From Candidatus Babeliales bacterium (GTDB taxonomy: Bacteria; Babelota; Babeliae; Babelales; JACPOV01), in NCBI GenBank assembly GCA_036260945.1, contig DATALT010000002.1, positions 248,001-312,000 of the forward strand: a stretch of DNA of 64,000 nt, in the 5' to 3' direction. This document shows positions 7,602-17,300 of this stretch, piece by piece. Under the pieces are notes generated by a model. That model was not told the origin of the DNA and made no database searches. It saw only the letters and a list, made by a program, of their open reading frames with translations. A program made the position numbers and the translations under genes. Each line of letters starts with the position of its first letter. The stretch's first letter is position 1.

Positions 7602-9182
7602 ATGAACGCCTCGATGCGTAATATTTTGAGTACCAGTTTTATTGCATGGATTGCCGCGGCAATCTTGGGAATTATCTATCTCTTTACCTTTTCTGATGGC
7701 AGATTTAAACTGCGCGAAGATCGCGTTAAGTTTGGCATTGATCTTGTCGGCGGCACCTATATTACCCTAGAAGTACAAACCGAAAAAGCAATAGAGGTTG
7801 AGTTGGCCGATAAAGCGCAATCACTCATCAAAAAGATGGATGAAGCGCACATGGCAATTCCTGTTGCGCAATCGCAAGAGCAAGCGCAAATTGTTTGGAA
7901 ATTTGATTCATTGCAATCGGCACAAGAAGCGGCGCAATTTGTTACAAAAAATGAACCCACCTTTGCCGTTAACGCTGCAGAAAACGTAGTAACTTTATCG
8001 ATTAAAGAAGCGGCAGCAAAGCGCATTCGTGATTGGGCGGTACAAGGAAATATTGAAGTGCTTCGCACTCGTATCGATCGTTTGGGCGTAGGCGAAATTC
8101 CAATCGCATCTCAAGGTGATAAAAATATTGTTATAGAACTACCCAACGTGGATAATCCGCAACAAGCAAAAGCGATGATTGGCAAAGCGGCATTGCTCGA
8201 AATTAAACTTGTTGAGCGTTCAGGCGCTAGCAGAGAAGATATTCTTGATGCGTACGATGGCGATCTTCCAGAGGGAATGGAAATTCTTCCAGGAAAAGAT
8301 GAACGAGACGGCAGACGTTGGTACTATTTGGTTCCAAAATATACTGATCTCACCGGCAGATTGCTTAAAGACGCGTATACTGGCTTTGGTGGGCAAACAC
8401 AATCTGAAGTGGTTGTTCACTTCAAGTTTAACCCAGATGGCGGTGAGAAATTTTATGATCTGACAAGAAAAAATCATAATCGCCAGATCGCGCTTATTCT
8501 TGATGGAGAAGTAATTTCTGCACCTCGAATTTCAGTTCCTATCAGCACTGATGGCTATATTCATGGTAATTTTACCGCTGAATCTGCAAATGAACTTGCT
8601 ATGCTTTTAAAATCTGGTGCATTCGTGGCTCCGGTTAAATTCGTTGAAGAGCGCCAAATTGGCCCTTCGCTTGGCCAAGAATCGATCAAGCAAGGTTTAA
8701 TGGCCTGCTTAATTGGTATGGCACTTCTCTTGCTCTTTAGCGTGATTTTCTATAAAACGGCCGGCGTCTTTGCATTCCTTGCATTGATTTTTAACTTGCT
8801 TGTTATCTTGGTTGCACTTGCATGGCTTCGCGCAACGCTTACCTTGCCAGGTATTGCGGGTATGGTACTGACCGTTGGTATGGCGATCGACGCATCGATC
8901 CTTATTTATGAGAAAATTAAAGAAGAATTGGCGAATGGAACTGCATTGCGTAAAGCGGTGGATGTTGGGTTCTCCGATGCAATGGCAGTTATTTTAGATT
9001 CGAATATTACGACATTTTTAGTCGGTATTGTTCTTTATAAATTTGGTACCGGTCCAATCCAAGGATTTGCCGTAACGATGATGGTTGGTATTATTGCCAC
9101 CTTGATTACCGGCTTATTCTTCTTGCGTTCAATTTTTAATTTTGTATTGTACGCTTTGGGTATTCAAAAACTTTCAATTTAG
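7602..9182 (+). CDS. secD: Protein translocase subunit SecD
   Basis: 526 residues. One N-terminal membrane helix is followed by the periplasmic region, with the hallmark FGIDLVGGTYITLEV, the P1 head domain (GRRWYYLVPKY...FTAESANELA) and five C-terminal membrane helices including the RND motif GMAIDASILIYEKI. SecD uses the proton gradient to help pull proteins through SecYEG. The length is slightly below E. coli SecD. No secF follows: the next gene is a tRNA, so secF must lie elsewhere, or SecD acts alone. Confidence 0.95.
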   Translation: MNASMRNILSTSFIAWIAAAILGIIYLFTFSDGRFKLREDRVKFGIDLVGGTYITLEVQTEKAIEVELADKAQSLIKKMDEAHMAIPVAQSQEQAQIVWKFDSLQSAQEAAQFVTKNEPTFAVNAAENVVTLSIKEAAAKRIRDWAVQGNIEVLRTRIDRLGVGEIPIASQGDKNIVIELPNVDNPQQAKAMIGKAALLEIKLVERSGASREDILDAYDGDLPEGMEILPGKDERDGRRWYYLVPKYTDLTGRLLKDAYTGFGGQTQSEVVVHFKFNPDGGEKFYDLTRKNHNRQIALILDGEVISAPRISVPISTDGYIHGNFTAESANELAMLLKSGAFVAPVKFVEERQIGPSLGQESIKQGLMACLIGMALLLLFSVIFYKTAGVFAFLALIFNLLVILVALAWLRATLTLPGIAGMVLTVGMAIDASILIYEKIKEELANGTALRKAVDVGFSDAMAVILDSNITTFLVGIVLYKFGTGPIQGFAVTMMVGIIATLITGLFFLRSIFNFVLYALGIQKLSI

Positions 9183-9205
9183 TATACTATTATCAGTAGC
9201 ATAAT

Positions 9206-9282
9206 GGCGACGTAGCTCAGCTGGTTAGAGCAGCGGAATCATAATCCGAAGGTCAGCGGTTCGAATCCGCTCGTCGCCACCA
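9206..9282 (+). tRNA. tRNA with CAU anticodon (Met, or Ile2)
   Basis: The acceptor stem GGCGACG/CGTCGCC is perfect. D-arm, T-arm (GGTTCGAATCC) and encoded CCA are all present. The anticodon loop ATCATAA gives CAU. The first acceptor pair is G-C, so it is not the initiator type; it is elongator Met or a lysidine-modified Ile. The top pair of the anticodon stem is a G-A mismatch. Confidence 0.92.
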
Positions 9283-9380
9283 GTCTCCGCCTTAAGGCAC
9301 TACGCCTGGCACGGCCAGCTAAATGCTGAGACTGCCCGTCCGGCGAAGATTTATGCTAAGACGGAGCGCGCCATTTTTTT
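9282..9380 (+). other. GC-rich folded segment downstream of tRNA-Met
   Basis: An outer inverted repeat (AGTCTC / GAGACT) encloses the small hairpin CTGGCACGGCCAG. It is followed by a CCGTC...GACGG stem and a run of seven T. Similar GC-rich hairpins with CTGGC/GCCAG cores lie after tRNA-Leu and between tRNA-Val and tRNA-Asn. It may be a short palindromic element or the trailer and terminator of the tRNA transcript. The rest of the gap to pgsA shows nothing recognisable. Confidence 0.4.
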
Positions 9381-9489
9381 GAGCACATTAAAAAGATATT
9401 AGTAGAGCTGTTGAGGCGAAAGCCCTGCATAAGCGAGGACTGGACCAAACCAGGTCAATAAAGCTAAATTGTTTTGATTATTGTGAGGT

Positions 9490-10074
9490 TTGATCATTCA
9501 TACATCATTTCCCATTCTCTTAACCCTTATCCGACTCATTATTTCGCCGGTGGTGATGCCATTTTTATTAGTGCTCGTGATGCCTTGGAATAATTTAATT
9601 CTTAATATAATGCTCGCATTGCTCTTTGCACTTTTTGCGCTCACCGATTTTTTTGATGGATATTTTGCGCGTAAATATCACCTTGAAACACAACTAGGTG
9701 CATTGCTGGATCCAATGGCGGATAAATTTCTTTTATGCGGCGCGATTATTGGTTTAGTGTACGTGCAAAAAATATTTTTTCTGTGGGCACTTATTTTTCT
9801 GGTGCGAGAATTGTATGTGACCGGATTGCGCTTGATAGCTGCCGAAAGAGCGCATACGCTCGCTGTTTCTTTTTCAGGAAAAATTAAAACAACACTGCAA
9901 TATCTTTATCTTGCAGTGGCAATTGCAAATGTGCGCTCGGGAAGTTTTTATCCAGTTGCCCACTTTGACATGATTGAAAACACACTCATGATAGCGGCTG
10001 TTGGCATGACGCTTCTTTCAGGCTATTGGTACACCAAAGAATTTTTTGTGATGACAAAAGGAACGTTGCGATGA
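9490..10074 (+). CDS. pgsA: CDP-diacylglycerol-glycerol-3-phosphate 3-phosphatidyltransferase
   Basis: A 194-residue membrane enzyme that makes phosphatidylglycerol phosphate from CDP-diacylglycerol and glycerol 3-phosphate. The CDP-alcohol phosphotransferase signature is complete (DGYFAR, then G, D and D at the expected spacing, ending LLDPMADKF). The start is uncertain. An in-frame stop lies just upstream, the TTG used here is only 1 nt from the GAGG site, and a rare ATT two codons later would be better spaced. It overlaps plsY by ATGA, so phospholipid genes are translationally coupled. Confidence 0.9.
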   Translation: MIIHTSFPILLTLIRLIISPVVMPFLLVLVMPWNNLILNIMLALLFALFALTDFFDGYFARKYHLETQLGALLDPMADKFLLCGAIIGLVYVQKIFFLWALIFLVRELYVTGLRLIAAERAHTLAVSFSGKIKTTLQYLYLAVAIANVRSGSFYPVAHFDMIENTLMIAAVGMTLLSGYWYTKEFFVMTKGTLR

Positions 10075-10643
10075 ATTTTTCTCTCATGTTAATGAGTATA
10101 ATTGGTTATGTTATTGGTTCGTGGTCACCCGGTGAACTCATAGCGCGTTTTCACGGGCTTGATATAACTAATCGAGGTTCGGGCGGAACTGGTGCAACAA
10201 ACGTTGCACGATTTTTAGGCGCTAAATATTTTGTACTTATTTTTTTGATCGATTGTTTTAAGTCGTTTGGCTATCTTAAGCTCCTGCAATCTGCGCATTA
10301 CCATGCAGATGTGCAAGCGTGCGCAGCTCTTGCGCTTTTATTAGGAAACACGTTTTCTGTATTTCTGAATTTTAAAGGCGGAAAAGGAATTGCAACCGGC
10401 TTTGGTATTCTACTTGCGCTTGCGGGCTCTACGCTGCCTATTCTTGTTGGCGTATGGGCAATTGCTTTTTATATTACAAAAACGGTTGGCCTTGCATCAG
10501 CCGCTGCGCTTGCCGGATTGTTTTTCTATGCGCTCTTATTATCATTTAATGCGCCTCAATTAGCGGTGGTTTTAGGAATAATTGCTCTGATTGGTTTATG
10601 GCGCCATATTGATAATGTGCGGCGGTATTTGTATAGTGCATAA
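10071..10643 (+). CDS. plsY: Glycerol-3-phosphate acyltransferase PlsY
   Basis: 190 residues, an integral membrane protein that transfers the acyl group from acyl-phosphate to glycerol 3-phosphate, the first step of phospholipid synthesis. The family motifs are present: GSGGTGATNVAR near residue 40 and FKGGKGIATGFG near residue 105. The start codon overlaps the pgsA stop (ATGA), which fixes the start and indicates coupled translation. PlsX is not in this window. Confidence 0.94.
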   Translation: MNFSLMLMSIIGYVIGSWSPGELIARFHGLDITNRGSGGTGATNVARFLGAKYFVLIFLIDCFKSFGYLKLLQSAHYHADVQACAALALLLGNTFSVFLNFKGGKGIATGFGILLALAGSTLPILVGVWAIAFYITKTVGLASAAALAGLFFYALLLSFNAPQLAVVLGIIALIGLWRHIDNVRRYLYSA

Positions 10644-10679
10644 TCGCATTACGTAAAAAAAATAGTAAAAGGAACCATT

Positions 10680-12422
10680 ATGCATTTCGTCGCCGTTGCT
10701 CAGCAGTTTCAGCAACTAGAAGTTACCAGTTCGCGCACTGAAATGACAAAAATTCTGGCCGATATTTTCAAGCATGCAACGCCCGCCGAAATCTCCATTC
10801 TAAGCAATCTTTCTCTTGGTATGCTTCGCCCACCGTATAAAGGTACACAATTTAATTTCGCAGAAAAAAATCTTTTTGGCGTTATTGCACAATTGATCGA
10901 AAAAACTGAAAAAGAGGTTGCAGCCGAAGCAAAAAGATTAGGGGACGTCGGATTAGTAGTGACCGAATATGGAAAATGGAAGCCAGAAAAAGAACTGACC
11001 GTGACGCACGTATACGAAAGTTTATGCGCATTTGAGCACATGAGCGGAAAAGGTTCGCAAGAAGAAAAAGCGGCCCATGCAGTTGCATTGCTCAAACAAG
11101 TCTCTCCGCTGGAAGCAAAATTTATTATTCGCATTATTTTAGGAACGCTCCGGCTCGGCTTTTCAGATATGACCATCATTGACGCTTATTCGTGGATGAC
11201 AACGGGCGACAAATCGCTCCATAAAGATATTGAAGAAGCATACAACACGTGCGTTGATATAGGTTTAATCGGGCAAAAGCTGAAAGCTGATGGCGTTGAA
11301 GCGGTCCGCAAAATGAAAATTGAAGTGGGAATTCCAGTGCGACCAGCTGCAGCAGAACGTATGCCAACAGCAAAAGATATTTATGAAAAGCTTGGCGATT
11401 GCATTGCGCAACCGAAATTAGATGGCTTTCGCTTGCAGATTCACATCGATAAGCGTGGCAAAGAACCGCGCGTGGAATTTTTCTCGCGCAACTTAATCGA
11501 TATGAGCCACATGTTTCCCGATCTGGTTAAAGCATTTAGTCAGCTGCCGGTTGAAACGATGATTTGCGAAGGTGAAGCGATTTCATTTGATCCCAATACC
11601 GGGATCTTTTTACCATTCCAAGAAACGGTAAAAAGAAAACGAAAACATGGCATTGAAGAAGCGATCACCGATTATCCATTGCGTATTTATCTTTTCGATT
11701 TGCTTTATTTAAACGGCAAAGACGTTCTTGCAGATACGCATGAACAACGGCGCACGAAACTTTTAGGCGTTTTGAAAAATAAAGACGATGTAATCTTTGC
11801 GATTGATGAAAAAAAGATCAATTCTACGAAAGAACTCGAAACCTATTTTTTGCACAATATCGAGCAAGGGCTTGAAGGGCTCGTCGTAAAACGCCCCGAT
11901 GCGATTTATCAGCCAGGAAAACGTAATTTTAACTGGATAAAACTGAAAAAGCACACGCAAGGCCATCTTGAAGACACGATCGATTGCGTCATTTTGGGAT
12001 ACTATGCCGGATCAGGAAAACGCGCCCATTTTGGCGTCGGTGCCTTTTTAGTTGGCATTTATAACAAAGATATTGATGGCTATCAAACGGTTGCAAAAAT
12101 TGGCACTGGTATGACCGATGATGAATGGAAAGATCTTAAACATAAATGTGATAAGATCAAAGTTCACGATAAACCAAAAAACGTGCATTGTGCAAAAGAG
12201 TTGTTTCCTGATGTATGGGTGAATCCAGAAATTGTGTGCGCTGTGCTCGCAGACGAAATCACTGAATCGCCACTGCATACCGCAGCAAAAACTGAACATC
12301 ATTTAGGATATGCATTGCGCTTTCCGCGCTTTATGGGCTATCGCCCCGATAAAAAAGCGGAAGATGCGACATCGGTTAATGAAATTAAGCGTCTATACGA
12401 AGATCAGTTTGGGAAAAAATAG
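10680..12422 (+). CDS. lig: ATP-dependent DNA ligase, archaeal/eukaryotic Lig1-like architecture
   Basis: 580 residues in three domains. An N-terminal all-helical DNA-binding domain (about 1-215) is followed by the adenylation domain, with lysine K246 in AQPKLDGFRLQ and motif IV EGLVVKRPDA, and then an OB-fold (WIKLKKHTQ onward). The large N-terminal domain is typical of archaeal replicative ligases rather than of the LigD type encoded at the window start. It may replace or supplement NAD-dependent LigA, which is not in this window. An AAAGGA site precedes the ATG. Confidence 0.95.
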   Translation: MHFVAVAQQFQQLEVTSSRTEMTKILADIFKHATPAEISILSNLSLGMLRPPYKGTQFNFAEKNLFGVIAQLIEKTEKEVAAEAKRLGDVGLVVTEYGKWKPEKELTVTHVYESLCAFEHMSGKGSQEEKAAHAVALLKQVSPLEAKFIIRIILGTLRLGFSDMTIIDAYSWMTTGDKSLHKDIEEAYNTCVDIGLIGQKLKADGVEAVRKMKIEVGIPVRPAAAERMPTAKDIYEKLGDCIAQPKLDGFRLQIHIDKRGKEPRVEFFSRNLIDMSHMFPDLVKAFSQLPVETMICEGEAISFDPNTGIFLPFQETVKRKRKHGIEEAITDYPLRIYLFDLLYLNGKDVLADTHEQRRTKLLGVLKNKDDVIFAIDEKKINSTKELETYFLHNIEQGLEGLVVKRPDAIYQPGKRNFNWIKLKKHTQGHLEDTIDCVILGYYAGSGKRAHFGVGAFLVGIYNKDIDGYQTVAKIGTGMTDDEWKDLKHKCDKIKVHDKPKNVHCAKELFPDVWVNPEIVCAVLADEITESPLHTAAKTEHHLGYALRFPRFMGYRPDKKAEDATSVNEIKRLYEDQFGKK

Positions 12423-12429
12423 CTAAGCA

Positions 12430-12780
12430 TCAATATTTTGTAGCAATGCATGCAGCGCGAAGATGATAACATGCGCCCCAACCAAGCAGAGTTGTTAGTA
12501 CATCTAACGAAAATCCAAGGCTACCAATACCGTTATATTTTTCTTCGCAGATGATAGGTAATAAAGCGCTACGAAAATTTTGCTGTCGAAATTGAGCATT
12601 TTCAATACGCTCATAATTTTTTGTGCGAAGATATGTGGATAGTTTAAGTGTTTGATAACCTGCAAATATATAAGCCATGCTGATCGCAGTGTTTTTGGCG
12701 GTATTAAACAGATCATGCTCGCAAGAATAGGTCTTCGTCGACGCAAAGAAAAACAATAGCGAAATTGTCCGAGTTCTCAT
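12430..12780 (-). CDS. Small membrane protein, two-helix family member A
   Basis: 116 residues: hydrophobic signal or helix at the N-terminus (MRTRTISLLFFFAS), a segment with AISMAYIFAGYQTLKLS, a polar middle, and a C-terminal hydrophobic stretch (DVLTTLLGWGACYHL). The start is the ATG preceded by AGGGAG. It shares its layout with the next two minus-strand genes: signal, helix about residue 30, charged middle, helix near the end. These look like diverged paralogues. Unknown function; the last codons lie next to the convergent ligase stop. Confidence 0.65.
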   Translation of the reverse strand: MRTRTISLLFFFASTKTYSCEHDLFNTAKNTAISMAYIFAGYQTLKLSTYLRTKNYERIENAQFRQQNFRSALLPIICEEKYNGIGSLGFSLDVLTTLLGWGACYHLRAACIATKY

Positions 12781-12865
12781 GCTCTCCCTATTGACTATCA
12801 GTTCCCTATGATTATTCTTATCAAAAGGCTTGCTGTAATTGCAATCATTAAATAAGTAGCATCCA

Positions 12866-13222
12866 TTAAGGTTGATCTGAGTTGTACGCCCCATAGAGAA
12901 AAAGGCAGCCGGCCGATCCAAGCGATCCGCTGACAATTTTTGAAGCATAGCGCAAATAGGTTATCTCTTCTTGCCGTTGATTAGGATTTTGCGTTTGGCG
13001 ATTTTCCCAAGGATGCGCTTCCATTTTTATTATGCTTTCTAGAAGATCGTTCGTATCTCTTCTTATTATATAATTCATAAATTTTTGGCAGCCATAGCCG
13101 GAGCAAATGAGGGTTACGCCTATTATAGTCTTTGCGTAAGCGCTTAGCACTTCAGGAGGAGAGCTCAAAATTAAGTTATTATCCAACAACCAAAAAAGCA
13201 GAATTATTAATAATCTCTTCAC
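12866..13222 (-). CDS. Small membrane protein, two-helix family member B
   Basis: 118 residues. The signal segment MKRLLIILLFWLLDNNLILS is followed by a first helix (AKTIIGVTLICSGYGCQKF), a polar linker rich in Glu, Asn and Gln, and a second helix (SKIVSGSLGSAGCLFLYGAY). An AAGGGG Shine-Dalgarno lies before the ATG. It has the same organisation as the flanking genes. I know no family; it is likely an inner-membrane or exported small protein. The three genes could form one operon, although the gaps (85-86 nt) would leave room for separate signals. Confidence 0.7.
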   Translation of the reverse strand: MKRLLIILLFWLLDNNLILSSPPEVLSAYAKTIIGVTLICSGYGCQKFMNYIIRRDTNDLLESIIKMEAHPWENRQTQNPNQRQEEITYLRYASKIVSGSLGSAGCLFLYGAYNSDQP

Positions 13223-13306
13223 GTTATGCCCCTTTTTTTATTTAACAAGAGAATAATAACTTATGGGAGCAACCGGTATGAAGATTTTAAATTATTTGGA
13301 TCTGAT

Positions 13307-13669
13307 TTAATTACAGTTTTTCAGATCTTGGTATGCTGACAACGTGAAGAATGCAGCAGCGGAGGCAGAGGCCACGCCGGTAATTTTTACCGTGTGCTGT
13401 ATCCCTAAAAAGAAATGTTGCTGTATTAATAAATGCGTGCGCATATTTCGTTTTGTTGCACTCTCCACATCTCGATCTCGTGCTGGGGCGGTAGATTGTA
13501 CACTGTTTAATAAAACATTTAATTGCCGGCAGTTATAACTTACGTACGCCAAACTGAGCGCCGCTAAGGTTTTAGTAATAGCAGCGGAAGCTTCGAACGA
13601 TTCGCAAGGATTTGCGTGGATATTGGGATTTGCAAGAAATAAAAATACAAGTAGAGGAGTGAGCTTCAT
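13307..13669 (-). CDS. Small membrane protein, two-helix family member C
   Basis: 120 residues with signal peptide (MKLTPLLVFLFLANPNIHA), a first hydrophobic segment (ITKTLAALSLAYVSYNCRQL), an arginine- and aspartate-rich middle, and a second (ITGVASASAAAFFTLSAY). The match to the two downstream genes is one of layout and a few residues (AK/TKT near the first helix, C/N-R/K before the linker) rather than strong identity. Function unknown. Confidence 0.7.
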   Translation of the reverse strand: MKLTPLLVFLFLANPNIHANPCESFEASAAITKTLAALSLAYVSYNCRQLNVLLNSVQSTAPARDRDVESATKRNMRTHLLIQQHFFLGIQHTVKITGVASASAAAFFTLSAYQDLKNCN

Positions 13670-13702
13670 AAAACATTCCTGTTTTTGAACGTTTGGGTAA
13701 TG

Positions 13703-13740
13703 AAAAAGGCCACATGCAGTAAAGCATATGGCCTTTTTTT
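13703..13740 (-). terminator. Bidirectional rho-independent terminator after the RRM gene
   Basis: A 15-bp stem with one mismatch (AAAAAGGCCAcATGC / GCATaTGGCCTTTTT), a 6-nt loop and T-runs on both sides. It ends the RRM-protein transcript coming from the right; nothing arrives from the left on the plus strand. Confidence 0.85.
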
Positions 13741-13761
13741 ATTTCAATCTAATCAAAGAGA

Positions 13762-14136
13762 TTAGCGATTCCAGCCACCGCCGTTACCGCCACCGTTTGA
13801 ATAAGAAGAGCGTGGACGGCCACCAAAGCCACCACTACGGCTACCACCAGCTCCTGTACCACCGCCACGGTTGTCAAAACGACGTGGGCGTTGTTCCATC
13901 GGACGAGCTTCGTTGACGCGAAGTTGTTGGCCTTCTAGAGAATGGCCATTCAATTGTTCAATAGCTTGTTGTGATTCTTCAGCTGAAGGCATTTCAACGA
14001 AAGCGAAACCACGAGCTGCACCAGTGAACTTGTCTTTAATCAATTTAACAGAAGATACTTCACCAAATTGAGAGAACAAGTTTTTCAACATTTCTTCAGT
14101 TACCGTACGGGCAACATTTCCAACATAAATATTCAT
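13762..14136 (-). CDS. RNA-binding protein with one RRM and a glycine-rich tail
   Basis: 124 residues. A single RNA recognition motif spans residues 1-80, with RNP2 (IYVGNV) and RNP1 (RGFAFVEM). It is followed by a Gly/Arg/Ser-rich tail like those of cyanobacterial Rbp and plant GRP proteins, which bind single-stranded RNA and are often cold-induced. The ATG is preceded by an A/T-rich leader with no visible Shine-Dalgarno. It is monocistronic, with a strong terminator downstream. Confidence 0.93.
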   Translation of the reverse strand: MNIYVGNVARTVTEEMLKNLFSQFGEVSSVKLIKDKFTGAARGFAFVEMPSAEESQQAIEQLNGHSLEGQQLRVNEARPMEQRPRRFDNRGGGTGAGGSRSGGFGGRPRSSYSNGGGNGGGWNR

Positions 14137-14153
14137 AATAAATTCAAAAATCG

Positions 14154-14181
14154 CATAGAGAAGTTAATAAAGTATTGTCAA
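14154..14181 (-). promoter_or_regulatory. Possible promoter of the RRM gene
   Basis: A perfect -35 box (TTGACA) with a poor -10 (TCTATG) 16 nt downstream would start transcription within about 20 nt of the ATG. The weak -10 makes this tentative. Confidence 0.3.
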
Positions 14182-14359
14182 CGAAAGCGTTATTTTATTG
14201 CCAAATGCCTTTCAGTGGTTAGTGCATAAACATTTCTTACCTAGTCAAGCCAGTATACCCTAAAAAAAAGCGAGAGTAAAACGATGGGAAAGATTATTGC
14301 AATTAGGGTAATTCCTTGGGTACAGTTGCGCTGTGCGACAGACAAAGAGAGAGGATACT

Positions 14360-17300
14360 ATGAAAAAAGGCGTATTTTGGTTACTTGGGCTTCTAATTGC
14401 TGTTCCTTTGGTAGGCCAGCAAGCAACATTTGACGGAGATGCAGTACTAAAAAAAATAGCCGATGCAGTGAGCGAGCAGAGTGATAAGGTGAGCGAGCTG
14501 ATCACCAACTGGCAAACCTCTATTGAGAGTATGCAAGCCGATATCGCTTTGCTGCCAGCGGATAGCCAGGCCGGGTTGCTAAAAGAAGTTTCCTCCTTGC
14601 AAGCAACAATTAATCAGGGAAATACGGCTCTGCAGACACTGATAGCGGATCGAAGGGCGGCTGCGGAAAAATCGGTGGGGGATACTATCAAGCAGGTGAA
14701 TGCTGGCCAATTGGGGTCGGCTCAGGCCCTTCGCTCTATTCAAGCGGTAATCTTCCAGCTAAGTAAGGCTCTTGGTGATGGTATTTCTTCATTTAATAGA
14801 ACTATTGTTCCATCTCTCAATAGTACCCAACAGGCGGTCGCTCGTCTTGTTAATCCTATAAAAAGATCCAAAGGATCCCAAGCTCTCATCGAAGCCCAGA
14901 AACAGGAAAAAGAACATAGGGAGCAAGTTATCTCATTAGTGCGTGAGCTGAGTTCTCTCTCTGATCAGTTAACCTCGGCGCGTAGCATGGCACGCAAAGC
15001 GATAGCAGATTTCGGGCTAAAGGGAGAGATGCCGGATCAGACTATTCAGAAAGTTACGCGTAGTTATCGGCAGCTTCTCAAGCCGCTTTCTCGAGCATAT
15101 GAGGCAAATCAGGTCAAGACCGATTTTAACGATAAAACAAACCTTTTGAGTGCGACGATGCGCGAACTTATCAGGTTTTATCTGACAACCGTCTCTCTTT
15201 ACCTCAATAAAGCAAAGCAACAACTCAAAATAAAAGATAAAGCAGGGTACCACGAGACTATGTACCACCTTGCCAAAGTGCTCACAGGGATAGGAAAAGG
15301 AGGCGGTGCTATTGTAACTGCGTCCGGGTTTGGAGCGGCAGTGAAAGCAATAGCCGGCGAAGTATTTCCTACGCAGCAAGATATCATTACAAAATTTTAT
15401 GATATTAATAAAACTAAAATCACGATGGGCGAGTTTCTTGCAGCGTTTCAAGATTTGATTGCGACGGTACCGGCGCCAACAGAAGAACAATTACGAATTG
15501 CTGGCGCTTACTATTATGAAATTGGTACCAATTTTTCGGTAATTGATCCCAATCAATTACCCGCGTTACAAAAAACCATTAATAGCGATTACGCGTTTAT
15601 GTTGATTCTTCGTGCAGCGGCTCTATTGAAAAGTATCGTTGCTGGCAAAGATAATAATACGATTTTGAACGAAGCGATTAACGCGTATGGCCAAGCTGCT
15701 AAATATTTTTCTCAAGCGAACGATAGTGCAAACCAAGCTCAATATCAGGCTGTGCACGATAATTTGGTGAGTGCGTTAAAATTTTTAGATCAAGGAAAAT
15801 CTGCTGAAAATGCGGGCAACGCTGCGCAAGCGATAGCTGCTTATCAGCAAGCGGTCAAAGCTTTTACAATCGCAAACGATACGGTAGATGCGCAACAGCT
15901 CAATGCGCAAATGACTCGTTTGCAAGCACAGCAGGGAAGAAAAGATGGCATGGATCAATTGGCATCTTTTGCGAATCAATCTAAAACACAGATGCAAAAC
16001 TACATGGCGTATATCAGCACGCTTAATCAAGATGCAGAGCAGCGCACGCTTTTTGAAGTGTGGCTTGCGCAATTAGGGAAAATTGCAGCCGAAGTTTTAC
16101 AGAATTATTCTCTTGCAATTCAGAAACTTAAAGAGATGAATAGTCCTACTGCAGATATGCAAGCGGCAATTGATGTTTTGAATGCTTTGATAAAGCTGCA
16201 GAATATGCTCCCAAGTGGGGATAAGCTATTGGCTAGCGGTACGCTTGATGCGCTTAATGATGCGCAAAATAACTATTATGCCGCTGCAATACAAGCGGCA
16301 CAAAAAGCGGACGCGGCCTATAATGGACAATCTGGTTTGGCACAACTTATTCCGATTTATCCTGCCGCTTTTGCTAATGAAACACTCAATCAATATCTTT
16401 CTAACGGTCAACAGTGGAATTTTACGACTTTGGTGCAGCGGCATATTGCGAAATTATTTTCAAGCATTATCACCGATTCTATGGATCCAATTACTGCAGC
16501 CCAATTTTATTCAGCAGCGATCGCTGGAAGGTCGCCTTATCTTTCGACTCAATCAAATGATTACTTAAAGAAAAAATTAAATGAACTTGCTGGGCGCAAA
16601 CAAAATATTGATGCGATTACTGCATCGGCGCAAAAAGCGGAAGTAACAGCTCGCGCGATGAGTACTGCGCAATGGGGTGCTTTGGATCCTCAAGCTTCGA
16701 TGTACGCAAGTACTGCAGATAACGCTTGGAAAGATGCTTTGCGATTATATCTAACTGCGTATCGATTAGGTTCTCTTGATGCGCGGCAAGATTATCTTCG
16801 TGTTTTGCAAGAATATCAAGATGCTTATATGAAGAATGTTCCCGCGCTTTTTTATCCACCAATGAATGTGGCCAAGCTGGCGTTTGCTCGTTATGTTCTT
16901 CATCATCAAGCAAATGATGTGCAAGCGGCAAATGAATCTTTTAAACAAGTAGTTGATCTTCTCAAGCCTGCATTTGATGAAATGAACACTGCTCTTATTC
17001 GCGTTAAAAGTCCTGAATATATTGCGACCGCTGATGAAATTCTTACCGATATGAGTGGATTTCTGTCTCGATTCGATCAGATTCTTGCAGATCAACAAAA
17101 TATTATTGCTGAACTTGCTCCCGGTTCAAATGTGCAGGATCTGACGGTTTTTGAAAAAAATATAAACACCCAGCAAAATACGATATCGGTATCTATCGGA
17201 TTGCAGGGCCAGCCAGCTGCTCTTTCGATTACGCTTGGAAACATGGATGCTCTCAGTGCATCGGTCTATAAAGCAATCGGTGATTATTATTTTGCAAAAA

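Noticed and set aside
10709-11179. Long antisense frame inside the archaeal-type ligase gene
   Set aside because: Shadow of a strongly supported gene; no ribosome site or recognisable domain.
15017-15490. 157-codon antisense frame inside the giant secreted protein gene
   Set aside because: Composition mirrors the opposite strand's codons; no start signal.
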